Assembly (NCBI GenBank): GCA_022710975.1
Contig: JAKLGA010000007.1
Location: 62,001-126,000 of the forward strand
DNA: 64,000 nucleotides
DNA from: Myxococcota bacterium
GTDB taxonomy: Bacteria; Myxococcota; B64-G9
Direction of reading: 5' to 3'
A program made the translations under genes and the position numbers. Positions 54,411-64,000 of the stretch are shown piece after piece; positions within the stretch are counted from its first letter, which is position 1, and the number at the start of each line of letters is the position of its first letter. A model generated the notes under the pieces. It did not search any database. It was not told the origin of the DNA and worked only from the letters and a program-made list of their open reading frames with translations.

Positions 54411-56369
54411 GTGGCCGAGGCGCTGTTCCACCGCCGCAGGCACTGGGCCTGGAAGCTGCTGCCGGCCCCGGTGCTGCCCATGAGCCAGGCGGAGCTCGGC
54501 GAGCTGCGCTGGGACGCCTGCGACGTCGTGCTGATCACCGGCGACGCCTACGTGGATCACCCCTCCTTCGGCGCGGCGCTCATCGGCCGGGTGCTGGAGG
54601 CCCAGGGCTTCCGCGTGGGGGTGATCGCCCAGCCCGACTGGCGCGACGCCCGGGCCTTCCGCGCGCTGGGCCGACCCAGGGTCATGTTCGGGGTGACCAG
54701 CGGCAACATGGACTCCATGGTCAACCGCTACACGGCCGACGGCCGCAGGCGCTCGGACGACGCCTACTCGCCGGACGACCTGCCCGACCTCCGCCCCGAC
54801 CGGGCCGCCCTGGTGTACGCCCAGCGCTGCCGCGAGGCCTTCCCCGACGTGCCCGTGGTGCTGGGCGGGCTGGAGGCCTCGCTGCGCCGGCAGGCGCACT
54901 TCGACGTGTGGTCGGACAGCGTGCGGCGCTCGATCCTGGTGGACTCCAAGGCGGAGCTGCTGGTGTACGGCCCGGGGGAGCGGCAGGTGCTGGCGATCGC
55001 CTGCCGCCTGGCCGCGGGCGAGCCGCCGGAGGCGCTCGACGACATCGCCGGCACGGCCTGCGTGCGGAAGGCCGGCGCGGCGCCCGCCGGGGGCCCGGGC
55101 TGGGTCGAGCTGCCCTCCTTCGAGGAGGTCGCGCGCGACCCGCGCGCCTTCGCCCGGGCGGACCGGCTGGCCCACCGGGCGGCGCTCGGCCGCGGGGGCG
55201 AGACGCTGGTGCAGCGGCACGGGGAGCGCGAGGTGTGGATCCGGCCGCCGGCCGCGCCGCTGTCCACGGCCGACCTCGACCGGGTGTACGAGCTGCCCTA
55301 CACCCGCCTGCCCCACCCCGCCTACCAGGGCCGGCGCCTCAAGGCCTGGGAGATGATCGCCGCCTCGGTGACCATCGTGCGCGGCTGCTTCGGCGGCTGC
55401 GCCTTCTGCGCGCTCGGGCTGCACGCGGGCCGCTGCATCCAGAGCCGCTCCGAGGACAGCGTGCTGCGGGAGATCGCCCGGGTGCGGGACGTCCACCCCC
55501 AGTGGAGCGGGCACGTGTCCGATCTCGGCGGGCCGACCGCCAACATGTACCGCATGGGCTGCCGGCGGCCCGAGGCGCCCTGCGCGCGGCTGTCCTGCCT
55601 GTACCCGAGCATCTGCCCGCAGCTCGAGACCGATCACCGGCCGCTGGTCGAGCTGTACCGCCGGGCCCGCCAGGTGGCGGGGGTGAAGAAGGTGCTGATC
55701 GGCTCGGGCGTGCGCCTCGATCTGGCCGCGCGCGCGCCCGAGTACGTGCGCGAGCTGGCCCGGCACCACGTGGGCGGCTACCTCAAGGTGGCCCCCGAGC
55801 ACATCTCGCCCGGCCCGCTCGCGGCCATGCAGAAACCCGGCCCGGAGGTGTACGAGCGCTTCCGGGTCCTGTTCGAGCGGGCCTCGGCCGAGGCGGGCCT
55901 CGAGCAGTACCTGGTGCCCTACCTGGTCGCCGGGCACCCCGGCACCCGGGACGAGGACATGCTGGAGCTCGCGCTGTGGCTGAAGCGCCACGACCTCCGG
56001 CCGGAGCAGGTGCAGACCTTCCTGCCCACGCCCATGACGCTCAGCACCAGCATGTACCACACCGGCCTCGACCCGCGGGTGGCCGCGGCCGAGGGGGAGC
56101 CCGCGCCGGCGCTGCCCGTGCCGAAGGGGCTCAGGACCCGGCGGCTGCACAAGGCCTTCCTGCGCTACCACGACCCGCAGAACTGGCCGCTGCTGCGCGC
56201 GGCGCTGCGCGCCATGGGGCGCGCGGAGCTGATCGGCCGGGGCAAGCACTGCCTGGTGCCGGACCTCCAGCCGGCCGGCGCGGGCGCCGGCGCGAAGCCC
56301 GGGCCGCCGCGCGGGCCGCGGGCGGAGGGCGGACGACGGGCCGCGCGCAAGCGGCGCGGACGCGGTTGA
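54411..56369 (+). CDS. ygiQ: YgiQ-family radical SAM protein
   Basis: 652 residues from GTG 54411, chosen because GGAGGT ends 4 nt upstream; ATG 54387 is an in-frame alternative. Signature segments: [58 protein letters not shown]. The [4Fe-4S] SAM cluster site is C326xxxC330xxC333 (GCFGGCAFC). C-terminal Arg/Gly/Lys-rich tail ([11 protein letters not shown]). Biochemical role of the family unknown. A candidate promoter of the next gene lies at its very end. Confidence 0.95.
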   Translation: MAEALFHRRRHWAWKLLPAPVLPMSQAELGELRWDACDVVLITGDAYVDHPSFGAALIGRVLEAQGFRVGVIAQPDWRDARAFRALGRPRVMFGVTSGNMDSMVNRYTADGRRRSDDAYSPDDLPDLRPDRAALVYAQRCREAFPDVPVVLGGLEASLRRQAHFDVWSDSVRRSILVDSKAELLVYGPGERQVLAIACRLAAGEPPEALDDIAGTACVRKAGAAPAGGPGWVELPSFEEVARDPRAFARADRLAHRAALGRGGETLVQRHGEREVWIRPPAAPLSTADLDRVYELPYTRLPHPAYQGRRLKAWEMIAASVTIVRGCFGGCAFCALGLHAGRCIQSRSEDSVLREIARVRDVHPQWSGHVSDLGGPTANMYRMGCRRPEAPCARLSCLYPSICPQLETDHRPLVELYRRARQVAGVKKVLIGSGVRLDLAARAPEYVRELARHHVGGYLKVAPEHISPGPLAAMQKPGPEVYERFRVLFERASAEAGLEQYLVPYLVAGHPGTRDEDMLELALWLKRHDLRPEQVQTFLPTPMTLSTSMYHTGLDPRVAAAEGEPAPALPVPKGLRTRRLHKAFLRYHDPQNWPLLRAALRAMGRAELIGRGKHCLVPDLQPAGAGAGAKPGPPRGPRAEGGRRAARKRRGRG

Positions 56370-56394
56370 CCCCCTGCCAGGCGCATGTTTTACT
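56366..56394 (+). promoter_or_regulatory. Candidate promoter of the LamG/TolB-like gene
   Basis: TTGACC at 56366-56371 and TTTACT at 56389-56394, 17-bp spacer, 21 bp before ATG 56416; the -35 overlaps the ygiQ stop codon. Confidence 0.5.
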
Positions 56395-56415
56395 GGCACG
56401 CCGAACGAGGTACAC

Positions 56416-58140
56416 ATGCGGATCAAGAACTCCCTGGCCATCTCCCTCGCGCTGCTGCTGTCCCCCGCCGCCGCCCTGGCCGGCGAGCTGGTGGTGCTCG
56501 ACGATCGCTTCGACGACAACGCGGGCGGCTGGTGGCTGGGCGACGACGGCAACGACGCCGCCTCCATCCAGGCGGGCCGCATGCGCCTGACGCGGCGCGT
56601 CTCCGGCGGCTGGGCCACCTGGCGCGGCGCCCGCGTCCACCAGGAGGAGAGCTACCGCATCGAGACCACGGTGACCATCACCGAGGACCAGGACAACTAC
56701 GGCTGCGGCCTGTGGTTCGGCTCCCGGGACGGCAACAACGGCTTCGTGTTCGAGGTGGGCGACGAGGGTCAGTACCGCTTCTTCCACTACGACAACGGCA
56801 CCTGGGTGGACGAGACCTCCTGGCAATCGAGCTCGGCCGTGCGCAAGGGCATCGGCTCCCCCAACACGCTGTCGGTGGTCAAGCAGGGCGCCCAGTGGGC
56901 CCTGTACATCAACGGGCAGTACGTCAACCAGGTGCCCGCCCGCCCCTTCTACGGCCAGAACGTGGGCTTCCGCATCGAGGCCCGCATGACCTGCGAGGTC
57001 GATCGCCTGCTGGTGCTGGAGGAGGAGGGCCCGCGGGCGCCCGGCGCCATCGCCGTCGGCGCCTACCCGGGCCCGGGTGAGCGGCTGGTGCTGGACGAGC
57101 CCTTCGACACGAACGCCCTCGGCTGGGCCCTGGCCGCCGACGAGAGCGGCAGCCTGGGCATGCAGATGGGCAAGCTCATGGTGCGCCACCTGACCACCGG
57201 CGGCTACGTGCAGACGATCGCGCCGGTGCTCGACATGTTCGGCGACTACCGCATCGAGATGTCGCTGCGGGTGCTCGAGGACCAGGACAACTACGGCTGC
57301 GGCCTGTTCTTCGGGGCGAGCGACGTGAACAACGGCTACTCCTTCGAGGTGAGCGACGACGGGTTCTACCGCCAGATCCGCTTCGAGGCCGGCGTGTACA
57401 AGGACGAGACCTCCTGGCAGAAGCACCCGGCCGTGCGCACCGGCCTGGGCTCCCAGAACCACCTCAGCCTGGTCAAGTCGCTCGAGCGCTGGTTCCTGTA
57501 CGTGAACGGGACCCTGGTCGATCGCGTCCCGGCGCGGCCACTGTTCGGCGCCCGGATCGGGCTGCGCCTCGAGGGCCGCATGGCCTGCGAGGTGGACCAC
57601 CTGCGCGTCGTCGCCCTCGGGCCGCGGCTGCAGCCCGAGGCGCCCGTGGCCAACGTGTTCGGCCCGGCCGGCCTGGTCGCGCCGCCCCCGCGGGAGGAGC
57701 CCGCCCCCGAGCGGCCGGCGCCGATCGAGCCGGCGGCCCCGGCGCCCAGGGTGGTGGCCGTGTTCGAGGTGCTGGACTCCTCGAACCGCCTCAGCAAGCA
57801 GGAGCGCAGCGACCTCACCGAGTACCTGATGGCGCGCCTGACCGCCCAGGGCGGCTACGCCGTGGTGCCGACGGACACCCTCAAGCAGTCGCTGACCGAC
57901 ACCAAGAAGGAGAGCTACAAGGACTGCTACGACACCTCGTGCCAGATCGCGTTGGGCAAGGCCGTGGCCGCCGAGCTGGTGCTGACCACGAAGCTCCTGC
58001 GGGTGGCCGGCGAGTGCGCCATCACCGCCACCCTGTTCGACGTGAAGAAGGAGGCCACCATCAAGGCCGCCACGCTGGACACGGCCTGCGAGATGAAGGG
58101 CTTGCTGAACGCGCTCAAGGAGCTGGTGAAGCAGCTCTAG
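56416..58140 (+). CDS. Secreted protein: two LamG-like domains plus TolB/CsgG-like domain
   Basis: 574 residues. Signal peptide (SLAISLALLLSPAAALAG). Two concanavalin-like beta-sandwich repeats (about 25-205 and 225-410), each with DxxFDxN at the start, DNYGCGL, NNGF/YSFEV, ETSWQ, and FEVGDEGQYRFFHYDNGTW-type strands. A Pro/Glu/Ala linker leads to a C-terminal alpha/beta domain (VVAVFEVLDSSNRLSKQERSDLTEYL, DCYDTSCQIALGKAVAAELVL, SCEM-type Cys) similar to the TolB/CsgG-like domain in myxobacterial secreted proteins. Paralogue of the next gene. Confidence 0.85.
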   Translation: MRIKNSLAISLALLLSPAAALAGELVVLDDRFDDNAGGWWLGDDGNDAASIQAGRMRLTRRVSGGWATWRGARVHQEESYRIETTVTITEDQDNYGCGLWFGSRDGNNGFVFEVGDEGQYRFFHYDNGTWVDETSWQSSSAVRKGIGSPNTLSVVKQGAQWALYINGQYVNQVPARPFYGQNVGFRIEARMTCEVDRLLVLEEEGPRAPGAIAVGAYPGPGERLVLDEPFDTNALGWALAADESGSLGMQMGKLMVRHLTTGGYVQTIAPVLDMFGDYRIEMSLRVLEDQDNYGCGLFFGASDVNNGYSFEVSDDGFYRQIRFEAGVYKDETSWQKHPAVRTGLGSQNHLSLVKSLERWFLYVNGTLVDRVPARPLFGARIGLRLEGRMACEVDHLRVVALGPRLQPEAPVANVFGPAGLVAPPPREEPAPERPAPIEPAAPAPRVVAVFEVLDSSNRLSKQERSDLTEYLMARLTAQGGYAVVPTDTLKQSLTDTKKESYKDCYDTSCQIALGKAVAAELVLTTKLLRVAGECAITATLFDVKKEATIKAATLDTACEMKGLLNALKELVKQL

Positions 58141-58147
58141 GCTTTCG

Positions 58148-58201
58148 AGCGCCGAAGGCGCGCTGAGAGTCTCACCCCGCGAAGCATGCGGGGCTGGAGA
58201 C
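58148..58201. repeat. Post-stop hairpin repeat, copy C
   Basis: AGCGCCGAAGGCGCGCTGA begins 8 nt after the stop codon and matches, on the opposite strand, the inner part of copy A at 17510. Then GTCTC (58169-58173) and GAGAC (58197-58201) enclose CCCCGC (58175-58180) / GCGGGG (58188-58193) around GAAGCAT. Probable terminator between two co-directional paralogues. Confidence 0.65.
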
Positions 58202-58241
58202 CGACGTTGCGCACCCCACCGGGGTGCGGGGAGGAGGCCAC

Positions 58242-59288
58242 GTGAGACGAACCCTGAGCGTGGGAGCCGCGCTGCTGCTCCTCGCCTCGTCGGCCCTGGC
58301 CGCCGAGGAGCTGGTCGTGGTCGACGAGCGCTTCGACAACAACCGCCGCGCCTGGTGGGTGGGCGACGAGGAGTACGGCGCGGCCGAGGTGGCCAAGGGC
58401 CGCATGCTCGTCACCCGCAAGATCTCGGGCGGCTGGGCGACCTGGACGGACGCGCGCATCCACCAGGAGGACGACTACCGCATCGAGGTCAACCTGCGCA
58501 TCGTCACGGACAAGGACAACTACGGCTGCGGCCTGTGGTTCGGCGCCAAGGGCGGCGACAACGGCTACGTCTTCGAGGTGGGCGACGAGGGCCAGTACCG
58601 CTTCTTCCACTACGACGCCGGCAACTGGGTGGACGAGACCGGCTGGCAGTCGAGCGACGCCGTGCGCCCGGGGCTGGGCGCGCGCAACACGCTCACCGTG
58701 CGCAAGCAGGGTGAGCGCTGGCTGCTGTACATCAACGGGCAGTACGTGGACCGGGTGGCCGCCCGGCCGTTCTACGGCACCGGCCTGGGGACGCGCATCG
58801 AGGGCCAGATGGCCTGCGAGGTGGACGACCTGCGGGTGGTCGAGCTCGTGCCGTCCGAGCTGGTGCGCTCCATCGGCGGCAAGGGGGTCGAGGCCCGCGG
58901 CGTGCCCGGCAGGCTCAAGCTGCTGGTGCTGTCGATCGACGACGGGACGGCGCTGCTGAAGCAGGAGGACCTCGAGCCGCTGGCTGAGTACCTGGCCGGC
59001 TGCCTGGCGGCCACGGGCGCCTACACCCCGTTCAGCCGCTGGAAGCTGAAGCGCTCGCAGCTCGAGGCCTGCCGCGACACCGCCTGCCAGGCCCGGCTGG
59101 CCCGCGGGGCCGGGGCGGAGGCCTTCGTGACCGCCAGGCTGCTGAAGCTGGCGGACGTGTGCGCGGTCACCGTGACGATCATCGACGCCAAGCGCGAGAC
59201 CTCCCTCGGCGGCGGCGTGGCCGACTCCTCCTCCTGCAGCGTGCAGGCCGTCCTGGAGGCCCTGCGCGAGATCTCCGAGCAGTTGTAG
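58242..59288 (+). CDS. Secreted protein: one LamG-like domain plus TolB/CsgG-like domain
   Basis: 348 residues from GTG 58242 (GGGGAGGAGG just upstream); GTG 58224 is upstream of that site and less likely. Signal peptide, one concanavalin-like repeat closely matching the first repeat of its neighbour (RFDNNRRAWWVGDEE, SGGWATW, DNYGCGLWFGAKGGDNGY, VGDEGQYRFFHYD), then a C-terminal TolB/CsgG-like domain (LKLLVLSIDDGTALLKQEDLEPL, ACRDTACQARLARGAGAEAFV). It arose by tandem duplication, with loss of one sandwich domain here or gain in the neighbour. Confidence 0.85.
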   Translation: MRRTLSVGAALLLLASSALAAEELVVVDERFDNNRRAWWVGDEEYGAAEVAKGRMLVTRKISGGWATWTDARIHQEDDYRIEVNLRIVTDKDNYGCGLWFGAKGGDNGYVFEVGDEGQYRFFHYDAGNWVDETGWQSSDAVRPGLGARNTLTVRKQGERWLLYINGQYVDRVAARPFYGTGLGTRIEGQMACEVDDLRVVELVPSELVRSIGGKGVEARGVPGRLKLLVLSIDDGTALLKQEDLEPLAEYLAGCLAATGAYTPFSRWKLKRSQLEACRDTACQARLARGAGAEAFVTARLLKLADVCAVTVTIIDAKRETSLGGGVADSSSCSVQAVLEALREISEQL

Positions 59289-59295
59289 GTCGGGC

Positions 59296-61131
59296 TCAGG
59301 GCAGGTCGTCGGCCGTCCGGCCGTCGAAGTACACGGGATCGAAGACCGAGTCCGGGCCGGCGGCGCGCCGGCCGCCCATGACGTAGTGGGTGGGCAGCCA
59401 GTAGTCCGGGTGGTACAGCACGCCCGTGTTCAGGTAGAGCTGGTCGGTCGAGTAGATCACGTTCAGATCCCGCAGGTAGGGCATGCTCGGGGAGCCGTAC
59501 TCGGAGAAGACCGCGTAGCGGTAGTCCATCCCGCCGGTGTCGTAGCCGCCCTGGGAGGAGAAGTACTTGAAGCCCACCACCCGGTCGTTCCAGGTCGCGT
59601 ACTCGGTCCCGTCGAGGTCGATGAAGGCCAGGAACACGACCGCGTGGCCCGTGCCGGTGGTGCGGTTCAGGTTGATGAACGAGCCCGGCTCGAGAGACTC
59701 GAAGGGCACGGTCATGCCCATGCCGAAGTGCCTGAGCGCGTGCCCGCTACCCTCCGCGTTGATGTCGAAGTTGACCCACAGGTGCGCCTTGAGGTTGCCG
59801 GCCCCCAGGCTCTCGTAGGAGGACTCCGGCAGGTAGGCGTACACCGAGGTGTCCCCGGTCTCGGCCGCGTAGAGCTGCAGGGCCACCAAGATGACCTCCA
59901 TGACCGCGGCCACGCACATGGTCCGGGGCGGCTTGGTGGCGGAGATCCAGCCCGCGGCGCCGTAGGGCACGTCGTGGGTCAGCACGGCCGAGTCGTACCC
60001 CAGCCGGCCGTAGTTCGCGTCGATCCACTCCACCGCCCGCAGCACCCACTCGTTGAAGCGCTGCTCGGGCGGCGCCACCAGCGGCCGGACGCTGAGATCC
60101 AGCGTGTAGGGCCCCGCCAGCCCGGCGTAGGAGTCGAGCACTGCCCAGTACTTGCCGGCCGGCAGCTCCGCGTACAGGTCGTAGTTGCCCCGGGCGACGA
60201 GCACGGGCGGCTCCAGGGAGGACAGCAGGTGCACGTCGATGTCCACGCCGTCGGGCTCGGGCGCCTCGACCTCCACGGTCACCCGGACCGGCTCGGCCAC
60301 CCGGAAGGCGTACACGAACTCGGGCCCGGACTCGTCCGCCGCGCTGGGCGGATAGCTGTCGAAGCGATCCGACGAGGCGTCCGCGGTGCTGCGCGCGTCC
60401 ACGAACACGAACGGCACGGGCAGCGGCTCGTCCTCGCCCTGGTCCAGCGGGATGGAGTCCTCGACCGTGCCCGCGTGCTGCACCTGGGCGAGGAAGTTCA
60501 GGCTGTAGGGGCCGGGCAGCGGGGTGCCGCTGTCCACGTAGGTGTCGGCCACCAGGAAGTAGGTGCCCGGCCCGAGCTCGCCCGCCACCTCCAGGTTGCC
60601 GCGGGCGACGAGATCGACGGGCTCGAGCGAGCGGCACAGGTGCAGATCGACGTCCACGCCGGCCGGCTCCGCCCCCAGCCAGGCGGTCACCCGGGTGGGG
60701 CGTTCGAGCACGAAGTAGTAGATGAACTCGGGCCCGCTCTCGTCCAGCGCGTTGGGCGGGTAGCTGTCGAGCGCGTCGGACACGGCCTGGGTGGTGTCCC
60801 GGGCGTCGCTGTAGTAGTAGCGCTCGCCGCGGACCGGGATCAGGATGGGGTGCGCGAGCGTGCCGTCCTCGACCGGCCCGCCCTCGTCCCCGTCCGGTCC
60901 GCCGTCATCCTCCGGCAGCCCACCGTCGTCCTCCGGCAGCCCACCGTCGTCCTCCGGCAGCCCGCCGTCACCATCCACCTCCTGTGGTTCGCTGCCGTCG
61001 TCTGCCTGTCCTCCGTCGCCGTCCCCGACGGCGGCGTCCGCGGCGTCGAGATCCACCTGCCCGCCGCCGCAGGCGGCCCAGGCCATGGCCAGCAGGCCGA
61101 TCGCCAGCAACCCGTGGGAACCGCTGCGCAT
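59296..61131 (-). CDS. Lipoprotein with two PPC-like domains and a possible papain-like cysteine-peptidase domain
   Basis: 611 residues. Signal ends in AWAAC (Cys21; Trp at -3 is unusual). A low-complexity Asp/Gly linker contains three GLPEDDG repeats. Two PPC-like beta-sandwich repeats follow (YSDARDTTQAVSDALDSYPP...GTYFLVADTY and DARSTADASSDRFDSYPP...GKYWAVLDSY). The C-terminal about 260 residues include RTMCVAAVMEVIL (Cys at a helix start), TGTGHAVVFLAF (His on a strand) and TWNDRVVGF (Asn), the order of a papain/CHAP-like triad. Peptidase or amidase function is inference; it could be inactive. Confidence 0.8.
   Translation of the reverse strand: MRSGSHGLLAIGLLAMAWAACGGGQVDLDAADAAVGDGDGGQADDGSEPQEVDGDGGLPEDDGGLPEDDGGLPEDDGGPDGDEGGPVEDGTLAHPILIPVRGERYYYSDARDTTQAVSDALDSYPPNALDESGPEFIYYFVLERPTRVTAWLGAEPAGVDVDLHLCRSLEPVDLVARGNLEVAGELGPGTYFLVADTYVDSGTPLPGPYSLNFLAQVQHAGTVEDSIPLDQGEDEPLPVPFVFVDARSTADASSDRFDSYPPSAADESGPEFVYAFRVAEPVRVTVEVEAPEPDGVDIDVHLLSSLEPPVLVARGNYDLYAELPAGKYWAVLDSYAGLAGPYTLDLSVRPLVAPPEQRFNEWVLRAVEWIDANYGRLGYDSAVLTHDVPYGAAGWISATKPPRTMCVAAVMEVILVALQLYAAETGDTSVYAYLPESSYESLGAGNLKAHLWVNFDINAEGSGHALRHFGMGMTVPFESLEPGSFINLNRTTGTGHAVVFLAFIDLDGTEYATWNDRVVGFKYFSSQGGYDTGGMDYRYAVFSEYGSPSMPYLRDLNVIYSTDQLYLNTGVLYHPDYWLPTHYVMGGRRAAGPDSVFDPVYFDGRTADDLP
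60908..60970 (-). repeat. 21-bp tandem repeat in the lipoprotein linker
   Basis: Three units of TCCTCCGGCAGCCCACCGTC plus one base at 60908, 60929 and 60950; the first two are identical and the third has two changes. It encodes GLPEDDG repeats. Copy number may vary among strains. Confidence 0.85.
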
Positions 61132-61166
61132 GCCTGCCTCCTGGCGACATTCTACCCCAGCGGGGT

Positions 61167-61201
61167 AAAAAAAATCCGGCCCCCTCGACGAGGGGGCCGG
61201 A
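61167..61201 (-). terminator. Rho-independent terminator
   Basis: On the minus strand a 12-13 bp GC stem (CCGGCCCCCTCG / CGAGGGGGCCGG, 61176-61200) is followed by eight T's (A-run at 61167-61174). It ends the transcript of the 61.2-kb membrane gene. The clearest intrinsic terminator in the window. Confidence 0.92.
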
Positions 61202-61226
61202 CGTCAGGGCGAAGCCTGAACCGCGA

Positions 61227-61703
61227 TCAGGCCGCGGCCGGGGCCGCCGGCGCGTCCTTGCCGATGCTCATCGCACCGAGGACGGCCAGCACGCCAGCCA
61301 CCAAGCCGATGATGTTGGTCCAGCCGAAGGCGATCATCACGATGCCACCGATCTCGGCGCCGATGCTCAGCACGCCGACGATGATGATGAACATCTTGCC
61401 CTTCTTCACGAAGCACAGGATGCCGCCGACGATCTGGAGCACGAACATGAGGAACAGGAAGTAGCCGAAGTACAGCAGGCCGGCGCCCATGGTGCCGACC
61501 TCGCCCAGCGCCGCCTTGGCCTCCTCGACCGACTTGGCGGCCTCGGCGGAGTCGGTGCCGGAAGCCTTGACGGCCTCATCGCCCATCTTGGCCAGGGCCT
61601 CGGAGCCGTACGACGCCGCGGCGCCGCCCAGGGCGTAGCCCGCACCCGCGATCACGTTGAAAATCGACGCGACGATCAGCAGTACACCAGCAGCGATCCT
61701 CAT
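61227..61703 (-). CDS. Small membrane protein
   Basis: 158 residues. Four hydrophobic helices (AAGVLLIVASIFNVIAGAGYAL; LYFGYFLFLMFVLQIVGGILCFV; FIIIVGVLSIGAEIGGIVMIAFG; IIGLVAGVLAVLGAM) with a charged Lys/Glu/Ala loop (ALAKMGDEAVKASG) between the first two. Short Ala/Pro C-terminus. Good promoter and intrinsic terminator suggest strong monocistronic expression. Function unknown. Confidence 0.8.
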   Translation of the reverse strand: MRIAAGVLLIVASIFNVIAGAGYALGGAAASYGSEALAKMGDEAVKASGTDSAEAAKSVEEAKAALGEVGTMGAGLLYFGYFLFLMFVLQIVGGILCFVKKGKMFIIIVGVLSIGAEIGGIVMIAFGWTNIIGLVAGVLAVLGAMSIGKDAPAAPAAA

Positions 61704-61780
61704 GATTCCTCCTCTTCCCTTTCCCTTGTAGGGTTACCCGGGTTAGAACCCAAGACCGTTTTTCAAAAGAACGCACCTCT

Positions 61781-61808
61781 CGTATCACCAAGCTTCGTGG
61801 GTTGTCAA
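61781..61808 (-). promoter_or_regulatory. Candidate promoter of the small membrane-protein gene
   Basis: On the minus strand TTGACA (61803-61808), 16-bp spacer, GATACG (61781-61786). A leader of about 70 nt follows, containing GGGTT/AACCC half-sites (61736-61751), in one of the most AT-rich gaps of the window. Confidence 0.5.
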
Positions 61809-61908
61809 AACAAAAAAGCATCCCCCGGCTGGGGGGCGGCGGCCCTTCCGTCCGCCGCTGCAAGGTATACGGAGGACCTCCGGGCTTTCCCCGATCTTTT
61901 TCGCCGGG

Positions 61909-61938
61909 TTGACAGTTCGTGCGGGGAGGGCGTAACTT
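61909..61938 (+). promoter_or_regulatory. Candidate promoter of the 62-kb secreted-protein gene
   Basis: TTGACA at 61909-61914 and TAACTT at 61933-61938, spacer 18 bp; the leader is about 53 nt. The -35 is a perfect match. Confidence 0.55.
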
Positions 61939-61997
61939 CCGAGCCGCGAATCAAAGGTCAGCCGGACCCGTCGAAGACGGTGGCAGGGAGGTGGTCC

Positions 61998-62471
61998 ATG
62001 AACTCGACCCCGCGCAAGGCCGCGCTCGCGCTGTCCGTCCTGGTGTGCCTGGCGCTCGGAGGCGCCGCGGCCCAGGCCCAGGGCTTCCCGGCCTCGCTCA
62101 AGGGCAAGATCATCACCTCGAACCAGGCCGTGGAGGTGCCCGCGACCCAGGGCCCGAAGTTCCTCAAGCAGCTCCAGAAGCAGGACCGCAAGGTCTTCAA
62201 CAAGGACGAGGGCGGCAAGTGGGTGGTGCACTTCTGCGCCTTCTTCAACAAGGCGCTGCCCGGCGAGGCCATGGGGATCGTGGTGCTGGACGAGAAGAAG
62301 GAGCCCGTGGCGTCGGCCGAGGTCTCGGGGCAGAAGGGCCAGACCACCCTGTCGGCGGACATCGTGGTGGACTCGACCGAGTTCCCCGGCAAGGAGCACA
62401 AGCTCCAGATCTACTACCCCAAGGGCGGCAAGCCCGTGGTCCTGGCCGAGAAGAAGATCCTCTTGAAGTAG
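61998..62471 (+). CDS. Small secreted protein, unknown function
   Basis: 157 residues from ATG 61998 (GGGAGGT upstream). Signal peptide with ALALSVLVCLALGGAAAQAQ, then a single Lys-rich beta domain (FPASLKGKIITSNQAVEVP, WVVHFCAFFNKALPGEAMGIVVLDEKKEPVAS, HKLQIYYPKGGKPVVLAEKKILLK), probably an Ig-like sandwich. One cysteine in the mature part. The gene has its own promoter and converges on pyrI. Confidence 0.82.
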   Translation: MNSTPRKAALALSVLVCLALGGAAAQAQGFPASLKGKIITSNQAVEVPATQGPKFLKQLQKQDRKVFNKDEGGKWVVHFCAFFNKALPGEAMGIVVLDEKKEPVASAEVSGQKGQTTLSADIVVDSTEFPGKEHKLQIYYPKGGKPVVLAEKKILLK

Positions 62472-62508
62472 GGGCGGCGAGGACGCCGCCTCGGCCCGCC
62501 CTGACGGC

Positions 62509-63962
<1,454 letters not shown>

Positions 63963-64000
63963 TCACCGGCGCGCGTAGGGCGCGGGGTCGGTCAGGCCCG
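63963..64000 (-). CDS. Possible 3' end of a gene beyond the window
   Basis: Read on the minus strand the last bases give GLTDPAPYARR and a stop at 63963-63965, which looks like a natural C-terminus. Only 12 codons are visible, so this is tentative. Confidence 0.25.
   Translation of the reverse strand, partial: GLTDPAPYARR

Noticed and set aside
51448-54483. 1,011-codon plus-strand frame opposite the VolA-like gene
   Set aside because: Antisense shadow; the minus strand carries lipobox, GxSxG and Ca-binding motifs.

Overview
The window is about 64 kb of very GC-rich (mostly above 70%) bacterial chromosome, almost fully coding. Several family-level traits point to a myxobacterium-like organism (Myxococcota or another former deltaproteobacterium): two membrane-anchored Ser/Thr kinases of the HRDISPxN type, a candidate MYXO-CTERM sorting tail, an AgmX/TonB-like C-terminal domain, Asp-Ala-Gly-rich linkers, an RpoH-type sigma factor with a long Glu/Ala N-terminus, many lipoproteins and a huge Cys-rich repeat protein. 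Species-level assignment is not possible from sequence reading alone.

Layout. 0-11 kb: the 3' part of a Cys-rich tandem-repeat surface protein, a lipoprotein, a zinc-ribbon Ser/Thr kinase, a FecR-domain lipoprotein, and grpE-dnaJ. 11-19 kb: a secreted GH57/38-like protein, trxB, an SPFH/zinc-ribbon operon, a metallo-beta-lactamase-fold hydrolase and the RpoH-like sigma factor. 19-31 kb: a nucleotide-transporter/HEAT/cNMP fusion, a 1,051-residue lipoprotein, a PEGA-domain kinase, and a run of small unknown genes separated by palindromic repeats. 31-38.4 kb: an accessory region with a sigma-54-type promoter, a DUF6174 lipoprotein, a YdeI-like protein, a DUF1016 nuclease bracketed by direct repeats, and a three-gene McrBC-like restriction operon of visibly lower GC (about 58% in a sampled line). 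38.4-45 kb: a FadL-type porin translationally coupled to adenine deaminase, an esterase whose halves look circularly permuted, and YceI with a membrane protein. 45-49.7 kb: an Lrp regulator, a Cys/Met-type PLP enzyme, threonine synthase and an ApgM-family protein in one operon. 49.7-64 kb: a VolA-like lipoprotein with an outer-membrane barrel, YgiQ, two paralogous LamG/TolB-like secreted proteins, a PPC-domain lipoprotein with a possible papain-like domain, small secreted or membrane proteins, and pyrBI.

How genes work together. grpE-dnaJ forms a chaperone operon. The lrp-PLP-thrC-apgM operon covers homoserine-derived amino acids; the ApgM protein may supply homoserine kinase. pyrB and pyrI overlap by 4 nt and encode the aspartate transcarbamoylase catalytic and regulatory chains. 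The McrBC-like operon and the DUF1016 nuclease form a small defence island. Convergent genes often abut or overlap, and three hairpin-rich sequences placed directly after stop codons form a dispersed family. Nine primary-type promoters could be read, mostly TTGAC(N) with a 16-18 bp spacer and a TAnnCT-like -10. No tRNA, rRNA, CRISPR array, intact insertion sequence or prophage was seen.
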